Below are positions 1 to 9,738 of a DNA stretch of 64,000 bases, in pieces. Origin of the DNA: Helichrysum umbraculigerum (Eukaryota; Streptophyta; Magnoliopsida; Asterales; Asteraceae). Every line of letters starts with the position of its first letter. Position 1 is the stretch's first letter. Position numbers and translations under genes: made by a program. The notes under the pieces are model-generated. The model was not told the DNA's origin, ran no database searches, and worked only from the letters and a program-made list of their open reading frames with translations. Where the stretch lies: NCBI GenBank assembly GCA_949592205.1, contig CATIUR010000001.1, positions 15,577,501 to 15,641,500 of the forward strand, written 5' to 3'.

Positions 1-269
1 AGACTACCCTTGCAGTTGTTTGTCCAAATTACTCCGATTTGGTTGATTGACTTGTCCAATTTACTACGATTTGGTTAATTGATTCGAATGTTTGAAAATA
101 TGTACGGCCCGTTGGTGACGGATTTGTAATAATAATCTCAACTATTATTATTTTGATTTCGTGGTGTTTTACTTGAAAAATGTGTTTTGATTGTGTTTTA
201 GAAGCCGTTACAAACTCTAAGTGACGGGGGTCCGGGGGCAGCGCCCCTGGTAGCGGGGTCCAAGGGGCG

Positions 270-773
270 TGTTGGTGCATTTTGTGTGTCAGTCAGTTGG
301 TCAAACTATTGTAATTGTCAAAGTCAATTAGTCTGCATATGTTTAGTGTGTATATTCGAGTATGTAAACGAAATGTAATTATATAGAATATACATAGAAT
401 TGGGCTAGCGACGTTGGGTCAGACGTCGCAAGGGTCTGGGCCTGCGACGTTGGGCTTAACGTCGCAGGGTCCGATAGGTGTGATATAAATACGAGTGTTA
501 GGTTTCATTTGAGGGTTGATCAAACCCTAGAGAGAGGAGGAGCGAAATAGAGAGTGAGAGCCGTTTTCAGAGTGAGAGAGAAGTGAGAACGAGATTGAAA
601 ACGAGTTTGAGTTTGTATTGGTGATTGTAATCTTTATACGTTCAATTGGGAATATACAAAAGCTTATAGAAATCGTGTTTGATTCGTTTAACGTTTATTA
701 TTCAATTGTTTGGATTCCGCACTTGCAATTGATCATACGATCCGATCAGATCTACACGAGTTCGGGACTATCA
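270..773 (+). repeat. 5' LTR of element A
   Basis: Direct repeat of 5977-6480, starting TGTTGG and ending ACTATCA. Promoter-like features lie in its middle (CG hairpins 408-465, TATA-like 484-491). It is flanked on the left by the target duplication at 265-269. Confidence 0.95.
408..491 (+). promoter_or_regulatory. LTR promoter of A: two CG-rich hairpins upstream of a TATA box
   Basis: GCGACGT at 408-414 pairs with ACGTCGC at 423-429. GCGACGTT at 444-450 (plus T451) pairs with AACGTCGC at 458-465. TATAAATA follows at 484-491. The 3' LTR repeats this arrangement at 6115-6172 and 6191-6198. The ACGT cores would suit bZIP binding as DNA; that role is inference. Confidence 0.6.
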
Positions 774-775
774 AC

Positions 776-787
776 TGGTATCAGAGC
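776..787 (+). other. Primer-binding site, initiator Met tRNA (element A)
   Basis: TGGTATCAGAGC lies 2 nt downstream of the 5' LTR. It is complementary to the 3' end of plant initiator methionine tRNA, the usual primer of Copia elements. Confidence 0.93.
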
Positions 788-989
788 CATAGAATCAAGG
801 ATTCGTTGGTTTCGGATCGTTATTTTAGATGTTTTCGGTTTGATTCGCGAAGGTTTTATTGATTAATCTTCGTTTCTGGGTTAGGTTGCTTGAAGATTTC
901 GATTTCTGAAGGTGTTTTCTGGGTTTGTTCGTCGATTTTCGTTCGAAATTCGTTAGGGTTTCGAAAATTTTCGGTTTTTGGGTTTTTGG

Positions 990-1312
990 CTCCTGCAGTC
1001 GCGTTTTTGCGACGTTAGCTGCGACGTCGCTAAGTTCTGCGACGTTACTAGCGACGTTGTGTGCGACGTCTCACTTTTGACCTTAATTGGTCACTGCGAC
1101 CTTAGCCGCGACGTCAGGTGCGACGTCGCTTGATTTTGCGACATCACCTGCGACGTCGCTTGCGACGTTATTGATTTTGACCTTAAGTGGTCTTGCGACG
1201 TAGTTAGCGACGTCGTTATTTTGACCTTAAGTGGTCCTTGCGACATTGCGTGCGACGTCGCTAGCTTCTGCGACGTCGAGTGCGACGTTGAGTGCGACAT
1301 CACCTCCTACTA
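990..1312 (+). repeat. GCGACGT-rich leader block of element A
   Basis: About 14 exact GCGACGT copies plus variants (GCGACAT, GCGACCT) are spaced roughly every 20 bp, many as the palindrome GCGACGTCGC. They alternate with palindromic GACCTTAAGTGGTC segments. ORFs through this block on both strands are low-complexity and are not taken as genes. The same motif fills a block in E1 and E2. Confidence 0.75.
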
Positions 1313-1633
1313 GATTCGAAGAAGAAAAAAAAAAAAAAAGTTTTTTGGGGGGAAACTTCGAAAAATTTTTGCGTTTTCAAAATTTTTCCATAGGCTTAAA
1401 AGTGTTCAATTTTGGCCTGGAAAAAGTTTCATTTTACCCGGCCATTTTTTGACGTTTTCGGACGAAATTTTGGCGGGAAAAACGCGAAAATTTTTGTAAT
1501 TTCAAATTTTGTTTTTGAGGTTAAAATAGCTTAATTTTAGTATCGAATAAGTTTCGTTATACTCGGGTAGTCTTCGAAATTTTCAATTTTGGAGGGAAAG
1601 TCGCAAGAGGCCAAATATCTTTCTGGTTTGAAG

Positions 1634-4273
1634 ATGTCTTCTAAAGCTCTTATGCGTTACTATAGTGGAGCTGTTAATGAGATTGAACCCCCCATGCTTA
1701 CATATGATACTGATTATGCTACATGGAGATTTGAGTTCGAAGCTTTCATATCTGAAAACGATCCAGATATGTGGAACTCATTGGTTGAAAGATATGAAAG
1801 ACCAGTATTTGGAACAAAGAATTTAAGAGTATCACCACAAAAGTCTTACAATGGCATGACACTTGAGGAGAGAAAAGCTTGGGATATTGAAAAGAAAACC
1901 CATGCCATAATATTAAAATGTATGTCAAATGAAGTTAAACAATTGTTCAACCATTATGATATTGCATACGACCTCTGGCATGCAATTGAAACACGATGTG
2001 GTGGATATGAAAAATATAGGAGAAATAGAGTGGAACTTGTCAAGAAACAGTTTGACACATTTGATTTACTATCAAATGAATCTTTAGAAGCACTCTTCAA
2101 AAGATATTCCCAACTCGTAGATGAAGTGGCTGATGGAGGAATAGTACTTAATAATGGAGAGGTAAATAAGAAGCTATTACGGGCATTACCTAAGGACTGG
2201 GCTACCAATGTGGAGATTTTGGAACAAGATCCAGAAATTGAAATCATAGATTTGGAAGAACTCATCAGAAAGTTACAGGCTGATGCTCTTGACATGAAGA
2301 AAAAAGAAAAGATGTCAGCGGCTTCCACTCAAAATCCTAGTCTCAATGATAATTCCATATCTAATTCCAAGTCAGCTACATCTTCTTCTGGTAGCACTTC
2401 ATATGCTTCCTATATCTCTCATACAGCTCCTTCAAAGGCTACTGAGGATCATGCTAAAATCTTTGCAGCTTTCCTCAATTCGTATGAGAATTTTCTTTCC
2501 AAGAAGGCTAGTACTCTACAGCTTACTGAAGAAGACTTTGAACAGATCGATTCTGATGATCTCGAGCAAATGGACATCAAATGGAGTATGGCCATGATAA
2601 CCCAAAGGACAAAGAAATTTCTTCACAGAACGGGCAAAAAGGACCTGGATGATGATGGTGATACAGGTTTTGGTTTTAATAAAAGCAAAGTGAAATGCAA
2701 AAGCTGTCAGAGTTATGGACACTTTGCTAAGGAGTGTGAAAAAGAAAGATATCCATCATCTGGTTTCACTACACCTTCAGCTCCCAAGACTCCAGAGAAA
2801 GATTCAACATCACAGGCGTTGGTGGTGTTTAATCAAGGAATGTTTGATTTTAGTGCACTTCAAGGAAAGGTTCAACATGGTGCACTCTTGGCAAAGATAC
2901 ATAAGGTACATAATGAACCTGAGGAACCCGTTAATTGTATATCGTGTATTATGCTTGATGCTTCTTTAAAATGTGCTCAAATAGACAATGAGGATTTGAG
3001 AGAAAAAGTTGTTAAACTCACCGAGTCAAACAAGTTTTTGAAAGCTAATGAATTTCTTTATGAAAAACAAATTGAGGCTTATAAGTCAGACACTGAAAAA
3101 TACAAGTCTAAAGTTTTTAGCCAACAAGATGCTATTAATAGCTATCTTAAAGAAATTGAACTTTTGAATAAAGAACTTTCTGAGCTAAAGTCTGAGTCTG
3201 ACAATTTTAAAAAGGGGATCACAAATTTCTCAAATTCTCATAAACTCTTCGATGAAATGGTTGACAAGATGAGGACAGATAAAAGTAAAGCGGGACTTGG
3301 GTATCCACCTCCCACTAACTATTATCCTAAGCCTGTTAAGGAAGGCACCGAAGAACTTGTGGCTGACTACTCATCATGGCCAGCTACAACGTCTAAAGAA
3401 GCTACATCCAATCCTAAAAGGCAGGCAAAGGAGAAAACTAAACGGACAGAGTATCCTTTGCCTACTTTTGTTAAGTCTGATAGTACACCTCCAGTTAGTG
3501 TAGAGGAGGGTGTTGAGATAGAGGATCTACCGGAAGAGGTTGAAATCAAAGTTGAAAAAGTTAATGTAAAGCCAGAAAATCATATACTTACCAATGAAAC
3601 TGTAAAGGTTTCAAATACAAAGGGTAAAAACAAGGTTGAAAATGAATCCAAAAGGGTTCAACATCAAATCAAGGATTCAAATGTAAAATCTAAAAGTGAA
3701 CAACCTTCAACATCAACTTGTTCAACTTCTGAGGCTTCTACATCAACGTGTACACATAAGTGTTCACGTCCTGTAAATGCCTCATCTTCTAAGCCTCCAA
3801 CAGTTCATTCTCCACCTCAATCTTTTGTGGGTAATCATTGGAATAGGTCGTACATTGAACGACGTTCTTGTTTCCATTGTGGACAACAAGGACATATAAT
3901 TAGGGATTGTCGGTTATTATCCCTAGATAGGTTTGGTAGAGGGATGCCAAGAACTTCCTCCTTTAGGAATTCTTATTCAAAATCGTTTTCTAGGCGTGCT
4001 TTGTATTCGCCTATATCAAGATATGCATCCTCTTCTCCAAAACCCGTGGCTAGAGTAAACAAAGTTGTGCTTAGTAAACCTCAAGTTCAACAGCACAACA
4101 TTGTTGAAAATAACTCATCTGAACCTACAAAGGTTTGGAAACCCAAATCCACAAACAACACATCAATGAAATCCTTTGAGTTTTTAAAATATCATAAACT
4201 CATTGATGTGATGGTTATGGATGATCATGGACAACCCAAGTCTATCAAGGCTTGGGTGTCCCATAAGTACTAA
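1634..4273 (+). CDS. gag: Gag polyprotein of Copia-type element A
   Basis: An 879-codon ORF. The open frame extends upstream to 1589, but the first ATG is at 1634 (protein start MSSKALM), so I chose that. The N-terminal third resembles the UBN2-type capsid domain of plant Copia Gag. Two zinc knuckles of the form CX2CX4HX4C are visible, at nt 2696-2737 (CKSCQSYGHFAKEC) and nt 3869-3910 (CFHCGQQGHIIRDC). A charged coiled-coil stretch lies at about nt 2990-3260. In related Gag-Pol proteins the protease follows the second knuckle; here the frame ends at 4273 with no pol in any frame. The protein should form virus-like particles in the cytoplasm and bind element RNA. The frame is intact, matching the near-identical LTRs. 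Confidence 0.9.
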   Translation: MSSKALMRYYSGAVNEIEPPMLTYDTDYATWRFEFEAFISENDPDMWNSLVERYERPVFGTKNLRVSPQKSYNGMTLEERKAWDIEKKTHAIILKCMSNEVKQLFNHYDIAYDLWHAIETRCGGYEKYRRNRVELVKKQFDTFDLLSNESLEALFKRYSQLVDEVADGGIVLNNGEVNKKLLRALPKDWATNVEILEQDPEIEIIDLEELIRKLQADALDMKKKEKMSAASTQNPSLNDNSISNSKSATSSSGSTSYASYISHTAPSKATEDHAKIFAAFLNSYENFLSKKASTLQLTEEDFEQIDSDDLEQMDIKWSMAMITQRTKKFLHRTGKKDLDDDGDTGFGFNKSKVKCKSCQSYGHFAKECEKERYPSSGFTTPSAPKTPEKDSTSQALVVFNQGMFDFSALQGKVQHGALLAKIHKVHNEPEEPVNCISCIMLDASLKCAQIDNEDLREKVVKLTESNKFLKANEFLYEKQIEAYKSDTEKYKSKVFSQQDAINSYLKEIELLNKELSELKSESDNFKKGITNFSNSHKLFDEMVDKMRTDKSKAGLGYPPPTNYYPKPVKEGTEELVADYSSWPATTSKEATSNPKRQAKEKTKRTEYPLPTFVKSDSTPPVSVEEGVEIEDLPEEVEIKVEKVNVKPENHILTNETVKVSNTKGKNKVENESKRVQHQIKDSNVKSKSEQPSTSTCSTSEASTSTCTHKCSRPVNASSSKPPTVHSPPQSFVGNHWNRSYIERRSCFHCGQQGHIIRDCRLLSLDRFGRGMPRTSSFRNSYSKSFSRRALYSPISRYASSSPKPVARVNKVVLSKPQVQQHNIVENNSSEPTKVWKPKSTNNTSMKSFEFLKYHKLIDVMVMDDHGQPKSIKAWVSHKY

Positions 4274-4844
4274 CGTTTAATTGTTTGTGGTGGTGCAGTC
4301 AGGTTATTGAAAGCTAACATTTTTAGTGATTGCATGGATGTGGATATTGTTGGAAGAATGCGATGATGATTTGTCATTGGATGAGATTTTCGATGTTATG
4401 AGGTGGTAAAAGTGCTAAAAGTCATTTGACTTGACTTGATATGTGATTTTGAAATTTTTATTTAAATTTTATCTATTTTTATTTGTTATAAATGCAACAG
4501 CCATTCTTTATACTTTTTAGTATTAAAGAAATGCAATGTTGCTAAATTTATTCAATTAAAAAATACAAAAATATGTTTAATGTTTAAGGGGAGTATTTTT
4601 GGATTGGATATAAGAATTTTCTGTTCAGGGGGAGTAATTCTGAATATTAAAAATTCTGATTATTTAATTCAGAAATGTGAACAGCAAGATTCTTAATTCT
4701 TGAAAAGATGTTGGATTGTGTGTCTGTAAAACAACTTGGGATATGATAGTACATCGGGGAACATGCACAAAATGGAAGTTTTAAGGTTTATCCTTGATGT
4801 ATCAGTAGGTTTATCTAGCATACTTAATACAGTTTTTATGAAAA
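4274..4844 (+). other. Noncoding 3' region of A, first part, with purine boxes
   Basis: No coding potential. It contains GGGGAGT-type purine boxes at 4586-4594 and 4626-4635. Further boxes lie at 5027-5036 and 5882-5893, and the terminal polypurine tract at 5961-5976. Multiple such boxes are known from Sirevirus-type Copia elements. Confidence 0.6.
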
Positions 4845-5036
4845 TTATCTTCATCATATGATGTATTGGTAGGCATGATACATACCGGTCTATGGGTTAT
4901 TAAGAAGTAATTCAAATACGTGTCTATGATCTTGTGGTAAACATCTTGTGATGTACGACACTAAGTCTTAATTCCTTAGCTTAGCTTGACATACTTCTAT
5001 TTTTAGATCGTATATCTGAGATCTCTTGGGGGAGTT

Positions 5037-5089
5037 AGCTGATTGATTCCTTTGTTGTACTTAAGTGCAGACCTGGTCTCGATTCAGCT
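5037..5089 (+). ncRNA. Structured RNA hairpin T1 of A
   Basis: Outer stem AGCTGA (5037-5042) with TCAGCT (5084-5089). Inner hairpin TGTAC-TTAA-GTGCA (5056-5069). Conserved flanks are TTCCTTTGT on the 5' side and GACCTGGTCTC on the 3' side. It directly follows a GGGGGAG purine box. Confidence 0.7.
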
Positions 5090-5213
5090 TACTCTCAAAA
5101 CTAAGCAAACGTGAGTCAATGTACTTGCAAAGTCTTATATTTAAGGTACTGGTCAAGGTCGCCAATTGAATAAATCAAGTTTGGTTTGACTGCGGTCGGT
5201 TTTGCTTAAACCT

Positions 5214-5274
5214 GAATCAAGTGTATGTCGCTCTGTTGTACACAAGTACATACCTGTCACCGCTGGCTTGATTC
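5214..5274 (+). ncRNA. Structured RNA hairpin T3 of A
   Basis: Perfect 8-bp outer stem GAATCAAG (5214-5221) with CTTGATTC (5267-5274). Inner hairpin TGTAC-ACAA-GTACA (5237-5250). The loop sides ATGTCGCTCTGT and ACCTGTCACC match the motif in B and C. Confidence 0.75.
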
Positions 5275-5960
5275 TTAAAATTGATCCTCTTATATTCTTT
5301 CTAAATTTGGAAACTATGTTCTTGTCTGGGCTAAAGGGGTATGTCTATGATGGGGACCACGGTGAAATATTCATACTAATAATAAAAGGTTAGCTCGCAG
5401 ACACGGATGTAACATGTTTAGGTGGAAAAACAATACCAATAATCGTCTTGAAATACTTTTTATAAAAGGTGTATTAAATGTGCTAAGTAAATTTAAAGTG
5501 GACAAATATACTGATAATCGAGATAACACTTACTATTTGCTAATAATTGCATGTTGGCCTGATATGATCCCTAAGCAGACTTAAAACAATCCTATCCCCA
5601 ATTTATTTTAATCTTCGTTCTTTACTTTTCATTTATAAAGAAAAATACAAAAAGATTTTATTTCTATGTTATTTTCTTCAATATCACATATCTTGTTAAA
5701 GTCAAATATTGAAGATGCAAAGGATGTCAGCTATTCTCCATAGTTTGTGAAGATAATTCTATCGAAGAATCTGCTGATGATTGAGAGATGGTCACTGAGT
5801 TTGAAGATCTTATTGTATGATAAATTTGTGTCAGTCACATGAATTTGGACATCAAGATTTCTTGGAAGATCATGCTATTTCAAAGGGGGAGTTTCTGATT
5901 GTCAAAGACATGAAAGAGTTTGTTGATGAAGACTAATTGAAGACTTATTTGACCAAGCTG

Positions 5961-5976
5961 CTGACAAGGGGGAGTT
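5961..5976 (+). other. Polypurine tract of element A
   Basis: CTGACAAGGGGGAGTT directly abuts the 3' LTR, the expected plus-strand primer site. Confidence 0.85.
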
Positions 5977-6480
5977 TGTTGGTGCATTTTGTGTGTCAGT
6001 CAGTTGGTCAAACTATTATAATTGTCAAAGTCAATTAGTCTGCATATGTTTAGTGTGTATATTCGAGTATGTAAACGAAATGTAATTATATAGAATATAC
6101 ATAGAATTGGGCTAGCGACGTTGGGTCAGACGTCGCAAGGGTCTGGGCCTGCGACGTTGGGCTTAACGTCGCAGGGTCCGATAGGTGTGATATAAATACG
6201 AGTGTTAGGTTTCATTTGAGGGTTGATCAAACCCTAGAGAGAGGAGGAGCGAAATAGAGAGTGAAAGCCGTTTTCAGAGTGAGAGAGAAGTGAGAACGAG
6301 ATTGAAAACGAGTTTGAGTTTGTATTGGTGATTGTAATCTTTATACGTTCAATTGTGAATATACAAAAGCTTATAGAAATAGTGTTTGATTCTTTTAACG
6401 TTTATTATTCAATTGTTTGGATTCCGCACTTGCAATTGATCATACGATCCGATCAGATCTACACGAGTTCGGGACTATCA
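5977..6480 (+). repeat. 3' LTR of element A
   Basis: 504 bp, same length and ends as 270-773, with about five substitutions by eye. It is followed by the target duplication GGGCG at 6481-6485. Confidence 0.95.
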
Positions 6481-6672
6481 GGGCGGCAGCCCCTGGCGGG
6501 GTCCAAGGGGCAGAGCCCCTGGTTGGGGTCCAGCTGCCAAGTCAGCTTGGAAAATTTTTATTTCTACTATATTGCTTTGGTGAAAAACGCATCTGGACTT
6601 GAAATTCGGTGAAATCAAGTGATAAAATTTAGGGTCTCGACACTTAGTGAAAATCAGTGTTTTCTGGTTTGT

Positions 6673-6945
6673 GCGACGTTGGGTGCGACGTCGCAGGTCC
6701 TGACTGCGACGTTGAGCATGGCGTCGCTATGTGCGACTTTCGCAATTTAATGCGACATTGTACGTGGCGTCGCTATATGCGACGTTGTTGATTTCTGCGA
6801 CGTAAGGGCTTGCGTCGCTAAGTGCGACGTCGGTCAATTAGGGCGACGTAGTGGCTGATGTCGCTATGTGCGACGTCGTGATGTGTTTTGCGACGTCGCA
6901 GCTGACGTCACACAAAGTCTCGGCCAAATGCGACGTTGTGGTCTG
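6673..6945 (-). repeat. GCGACGT-rich block of E1
   Basis: GCGACGT and variants (GCGTCGC, GCGACAT, GCGACTT) recur about every 20-25 bp over roughly 270 bp. Homologous to 54660-54870 in E2 and similar in motif to the leader of the unrelated Copia element A. Confidence 0.75.
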
Positions 6946-7870
6946 ATGACCGGAATTTGTGTCGAAAACGAGTTTTCCGGCGACCATTCGGTCCAAATCT
7001 TTTACCCAACCCATATTTGGTCATTTTGAACGTATATAAACCATAAATATGTAAAAATGAGTGAAAACGGGAGGTTTCGACTTTTGTCGGAAAACTTACA
7101 AAGTGGCGATTCAAAAATCCGAAAAGATGAGGTTGTAGATCGCGATGCGGTGAACGTTTTTCTCCAAAGGGCTTGAAGATTTTGAGGACGTTTAGTGGTG
7201 ATTTTTAATGGATTTAGGTGATGGTGGAGATGGTGAAAGTTTGAGAGAAAAAGGAAGAAGAAAAGAAGTGATGGTGATGGAAGTAAGAGGTGGGAGTGGG
7301 ATCCCCACCTTTTGGGCAGATTTTCGGTGGGGGCCCACCGAAGTGTGGGTCTCCACCTTCGATTCCGTGTTTGCGCTCCGTGTGGTGTTCGTTTTCCCGA
7401 TCGTTTAGACGTTTAAATAAGTTTTTGTGTACGTTTAATTACAAGTTTTGAAATATGAATATTTACCCAATATTTTGTTGAAGTGTTTTGCCAATTACTA
7501 AATAGTTGTGTTATAATTTTTAATGTTAACTTGTTCCATTTTGTTTGTGCGTTTAATATTTTACTCGTGTGGACCTGGTTTGTACGATACGAAACTGAAT
7601 TGAAATATAATCAAAATAATATTTGGAACATAATAGCGTTATTAAATAATGTTATATTATTAAATTAGATTGTTCATTAACGTCCGTATTAATTGTGTCG
7701 AATTACATTCGATTTAAACTTGTACGGTTTAATCAAACCGCATAATTGTATATATATTCAACAACAATATATATATTACTTGATACATTAATTAACCTAA
7801 CACAGAACTAATTACATGTATTAAACTTGGTTAGGCACTAATCACTAGTCCTAATTTGACGGGTGTCACA
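6946..7870 (-). other. Upstream LTR part of E1, no gene
   Basis: Minus-sense LTR sequence with leader-like purine/pyrimidine-biased stretches (7200-7300). The part at 6951-7030 matches E2 at about 54530-54625. Short ORFs here are not supported. Confidence 0.55.
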
Positions 7871-9738
7871 TGTATGCTAACTTCAAGAAAAAATGGTCAG
7901 GAGTTGAATTTAGAAGCTTGTTCTGGTCTGCAGCATCAAGCATCTTAGTGAGTAAGTTTGAACACATCATGGCTGACATCAAAAAGCTAGATGAGGGAGC
8001 TCACACATACCTTTTAGAGAGGGATCCAAACACATGGTGCATGGCTTTTTTTGCCATGGACAGATCATGTGCAGCATATGAAAATGGCATATGTGAGAGT
8101 TACCACAGAGCCATTCTGGATGCAAGGCAAAAACCTATCATCACAATGCTGGAAGATATTAGATTGTACCTTATGCAAAGAATTTACATTATGAAGCAAC
8201 AAGCAAGGCAACTGGAAGATACAATTTGTCCTTCTATCAGGAAGTACATTGAGTTGCAGAAGGTCAAACAGAGGTACACTATGTTCTTGCCTTATCTTGC
8301 CAAACTACTTAATGTTTACCAAATATTATTATTCATATGTATCTATTATGTTAGGGAATGGGTTGTGTACCAAAGTGAGTTTCAAGTCTTTGAGGTGAGG
8401 TCAGCAAATGAATCATATGGTGTAAACATAGAAGATAGGCATTGTGAATGTAGACTGTGGGATTTGAGTGGCATACCATGTGTTCATGCAGTGGCAGCCT
8501 ACATCCATTGCCATATTGATCCAGAAGAGGGAGTATCATCATGGCTGCACAAGGAGAATTGGCAGAACACGTATGCATATTCCATTAAGCCAGTCAAAGG
8601 TTCTGCCAATTGGCCAAGGACAGATGATCCTCCAATTATTCCACCTATTGAAAGAAGAATGCCTGGAAGACCCAAAAAAGAGAGGATTAGGCATAGTTCA
8701 GAAAATGATCATCAAGAAACTAGAGTTGGGAGAGTTATGACTTGTCATAACTGTTGGGAAAAGGGTCATAACATAAGTTATTGCAAGAACCCCACCAGAC
8801 CAAAGCCTGAGGTAGTTAGTAGAGGTAGAAGAGGTGGTCGAGGTGGCAGAGGTGGGAGAGGTGAAGCAGGATTTAAAGCTGGACCTAGTGGTGTTGCAGA
8901 TGTTCAAGAAGATGATGGTATCACAGTAGGTAAAGTAACTAGAGGTGGAAGAGGTGCTAGAGGAGGGAGAGGTGGTAGAGGCGCTAGAGGAGGTAGAGGT
9001 GCAAGAGGAGGTAGAGGTGGCAGAGGTGGGCGAGGTGGTAGAGGTGGTAAAGATTTGGTAGATGAGCCTATGACAGATGTGGATGGTAATGAAGAGAACA
9101 CAGATGAGCCTATGACAGATGTGGCTGGTAAAGATTTTGTAGATGAGCCTATGACAGAGGTGCCTACCACACCACTGCATAACCAAGAAGTGCCCATCTC
9201 AGATGCAGAGGTAAAATTCTGAGTTCATAATTTATTTAAATAATATATTACTTATGTTACATATTTACTCATTTATTCAAGTGTCTATATTTTGTGCCTA
9301 TGTAGATATTTGGGTGGGATGTTGCTAAACCGAAAACAAAGATGCTGAACCCCTGTGAATGAGCCTGAGCAAGTGTGGAATGAAAACTTGGAGTTGGTGG
9401 ATGAGCACACAGATGAAAATGATGCTGGTAATGGGGATGAAAGTGGCAGTGAGCTTGTAGATGAAGAACTGGAGATGGAACCTAACCCTGTTGCTAGATG
9501 ACTATTCAGTAATGATGGAGAGTTACCAGATACTCAGGAGAGCAGGGCACCTCAATCTGATGAAGTTGTTGATGAGGTTGCAAGGTACTTCAACTGGAAG
9601 AAAGATCCCACTCTTGTCAAACCCAGAAAGAAGTCTGAGAGAATTGCAGCTAAGTGGAATGCTAAAAATTTGCCTAAAGATGGGACTGGCCAATCTGCAG
9701 ATAAGCCTTTCACTCTGGAAGATGAAGCTGGTGAGTAG
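7871..9738 (+). pseudogene. mudrA-like: MuDR-type transposase, C-terminal fragment
   Basis: The open frame 7870-9222 is the C-terminal half of a Mutator transposase. It opens with YANFKKKWSG, which in the family sits in mid-protein, so E1 removed the N-terminal half here. A SWIM zinc finger (CEC...W..SGIPCVHA) lies near nt 8447-8495 and a CCHC knuckle (CHNCWEKGHNISYC) near 8740-8785, followed by a long RGG/RGA-repeat tail. An 81-nt intron (8274-8354, GT...AG) is in frame and open; removing it gives the expected KQREWVVY junction. A second GT...AG intron is likely near 9210-9305, then a degraded acidic last exon with a stop near 9360 and a frameshift, reaching KPRKKSERI near 9620. Non-functional. 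Confidence 0.85.

Larger units (their letters stand above)
4845..5530 (+). promoter_or_regulatory. Shared 3' noncoding RNA module, copy in A
   Basis: Homologous in order to 31305-31920 in B and 48465-49070 (minus) in C. Shared blocks: ATGATGTATTGGTAGGC near 4858; ATGTACGACACTAAGTCTTA near 4950; a G-run abutting hairpin T1 (5027-5036); hairpin T1; a decayed middle hairpin (about 5145-5190); hairpin T3 (5214-5274); and a TTTAAAGTGGACAAATATA block near 5492. B and C are Gypsy-type, so this homology crosses superfamilies. Confidence 0.75.
270..6480 (+). mobile_element. A: gag-only Copia-type LTR retrotransposon (TR-GAG class)
   Basis: Complete element: two 504-bp LTRs with TG...CA ends, a perfect 5-bp target duplication GGGCG (265-269 and 6481-6485), an initiator-Met primer site, a polypurine tract, and one long ORF for Gag. 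Protease, integrase, reverse transcriptase and RNase H are absent. I count about 5 differences between the LTRs by eye, so the insertion is recent. Gag-only elements of this kind are known as TR-GAGs and rely on enzymes from relatives. The region 3' of gag (4274-5960) is noncoding and holds the shared RNA module. Confidence 0.92.
225..6532 (-). repeat. GC hairpin array of E1, split by element A
   Basis: Three units of about 28 bp read, in minus sense, as GGGGC, a 3-4 nt loop and GCCCC, separated by GGACCCCG-like spacers. One unit is near 236-252, one near 6508-6522. The middle unit was split by A: its halves lie at 261-269 and 6486-6497. The homologous array in E2 is at 55026-55100. The middle unit is GGGGC/GCCCC here and GGGGT/ACCCC in E2, a compensatory change. 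Confidence 0.7.
1..7870 (-). mobile_element. E1: Gypsy-like LTR, minus sense, interrupted by element A
   Basis: In minus sense the LTR starts at 7870 with TGTGACACCCG, a common start of plant Gypsy LTRs, and runs off the left edge. About 1.65 kb of its own sequence is present (1-269 and 6486-7870); the rest is element A plus one target duplication. A second copy, E2 (53921 onward, plus sense), shares its GCGACGT block, GC hairpin array and leader, which supports one family. E1 interrupts a Mutator-like transposase gene at 7871. No coding sequence of its own is visible, so I cannot tell a solo LTR from one end of a full element. Confidence 0.7.

Noticed and set aside
29..866. ORFs in and next to the E1 and A LTRs
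   Set aside because: Lie in LTR, promoter and primer-site sequence; no homology and repeated in the other LTR.
1954..2328. 124-codon minus-strand ORF inside gag
   Set aside because: Shadow of the Gag reading frame with no independent support.
8698..9197. Long minus-strand ORFs opposite the MULE transposase
   Set aside because: Complements of the RGG-repeat tail; Pro- or Ser/Thr-rich low complexity with no family.
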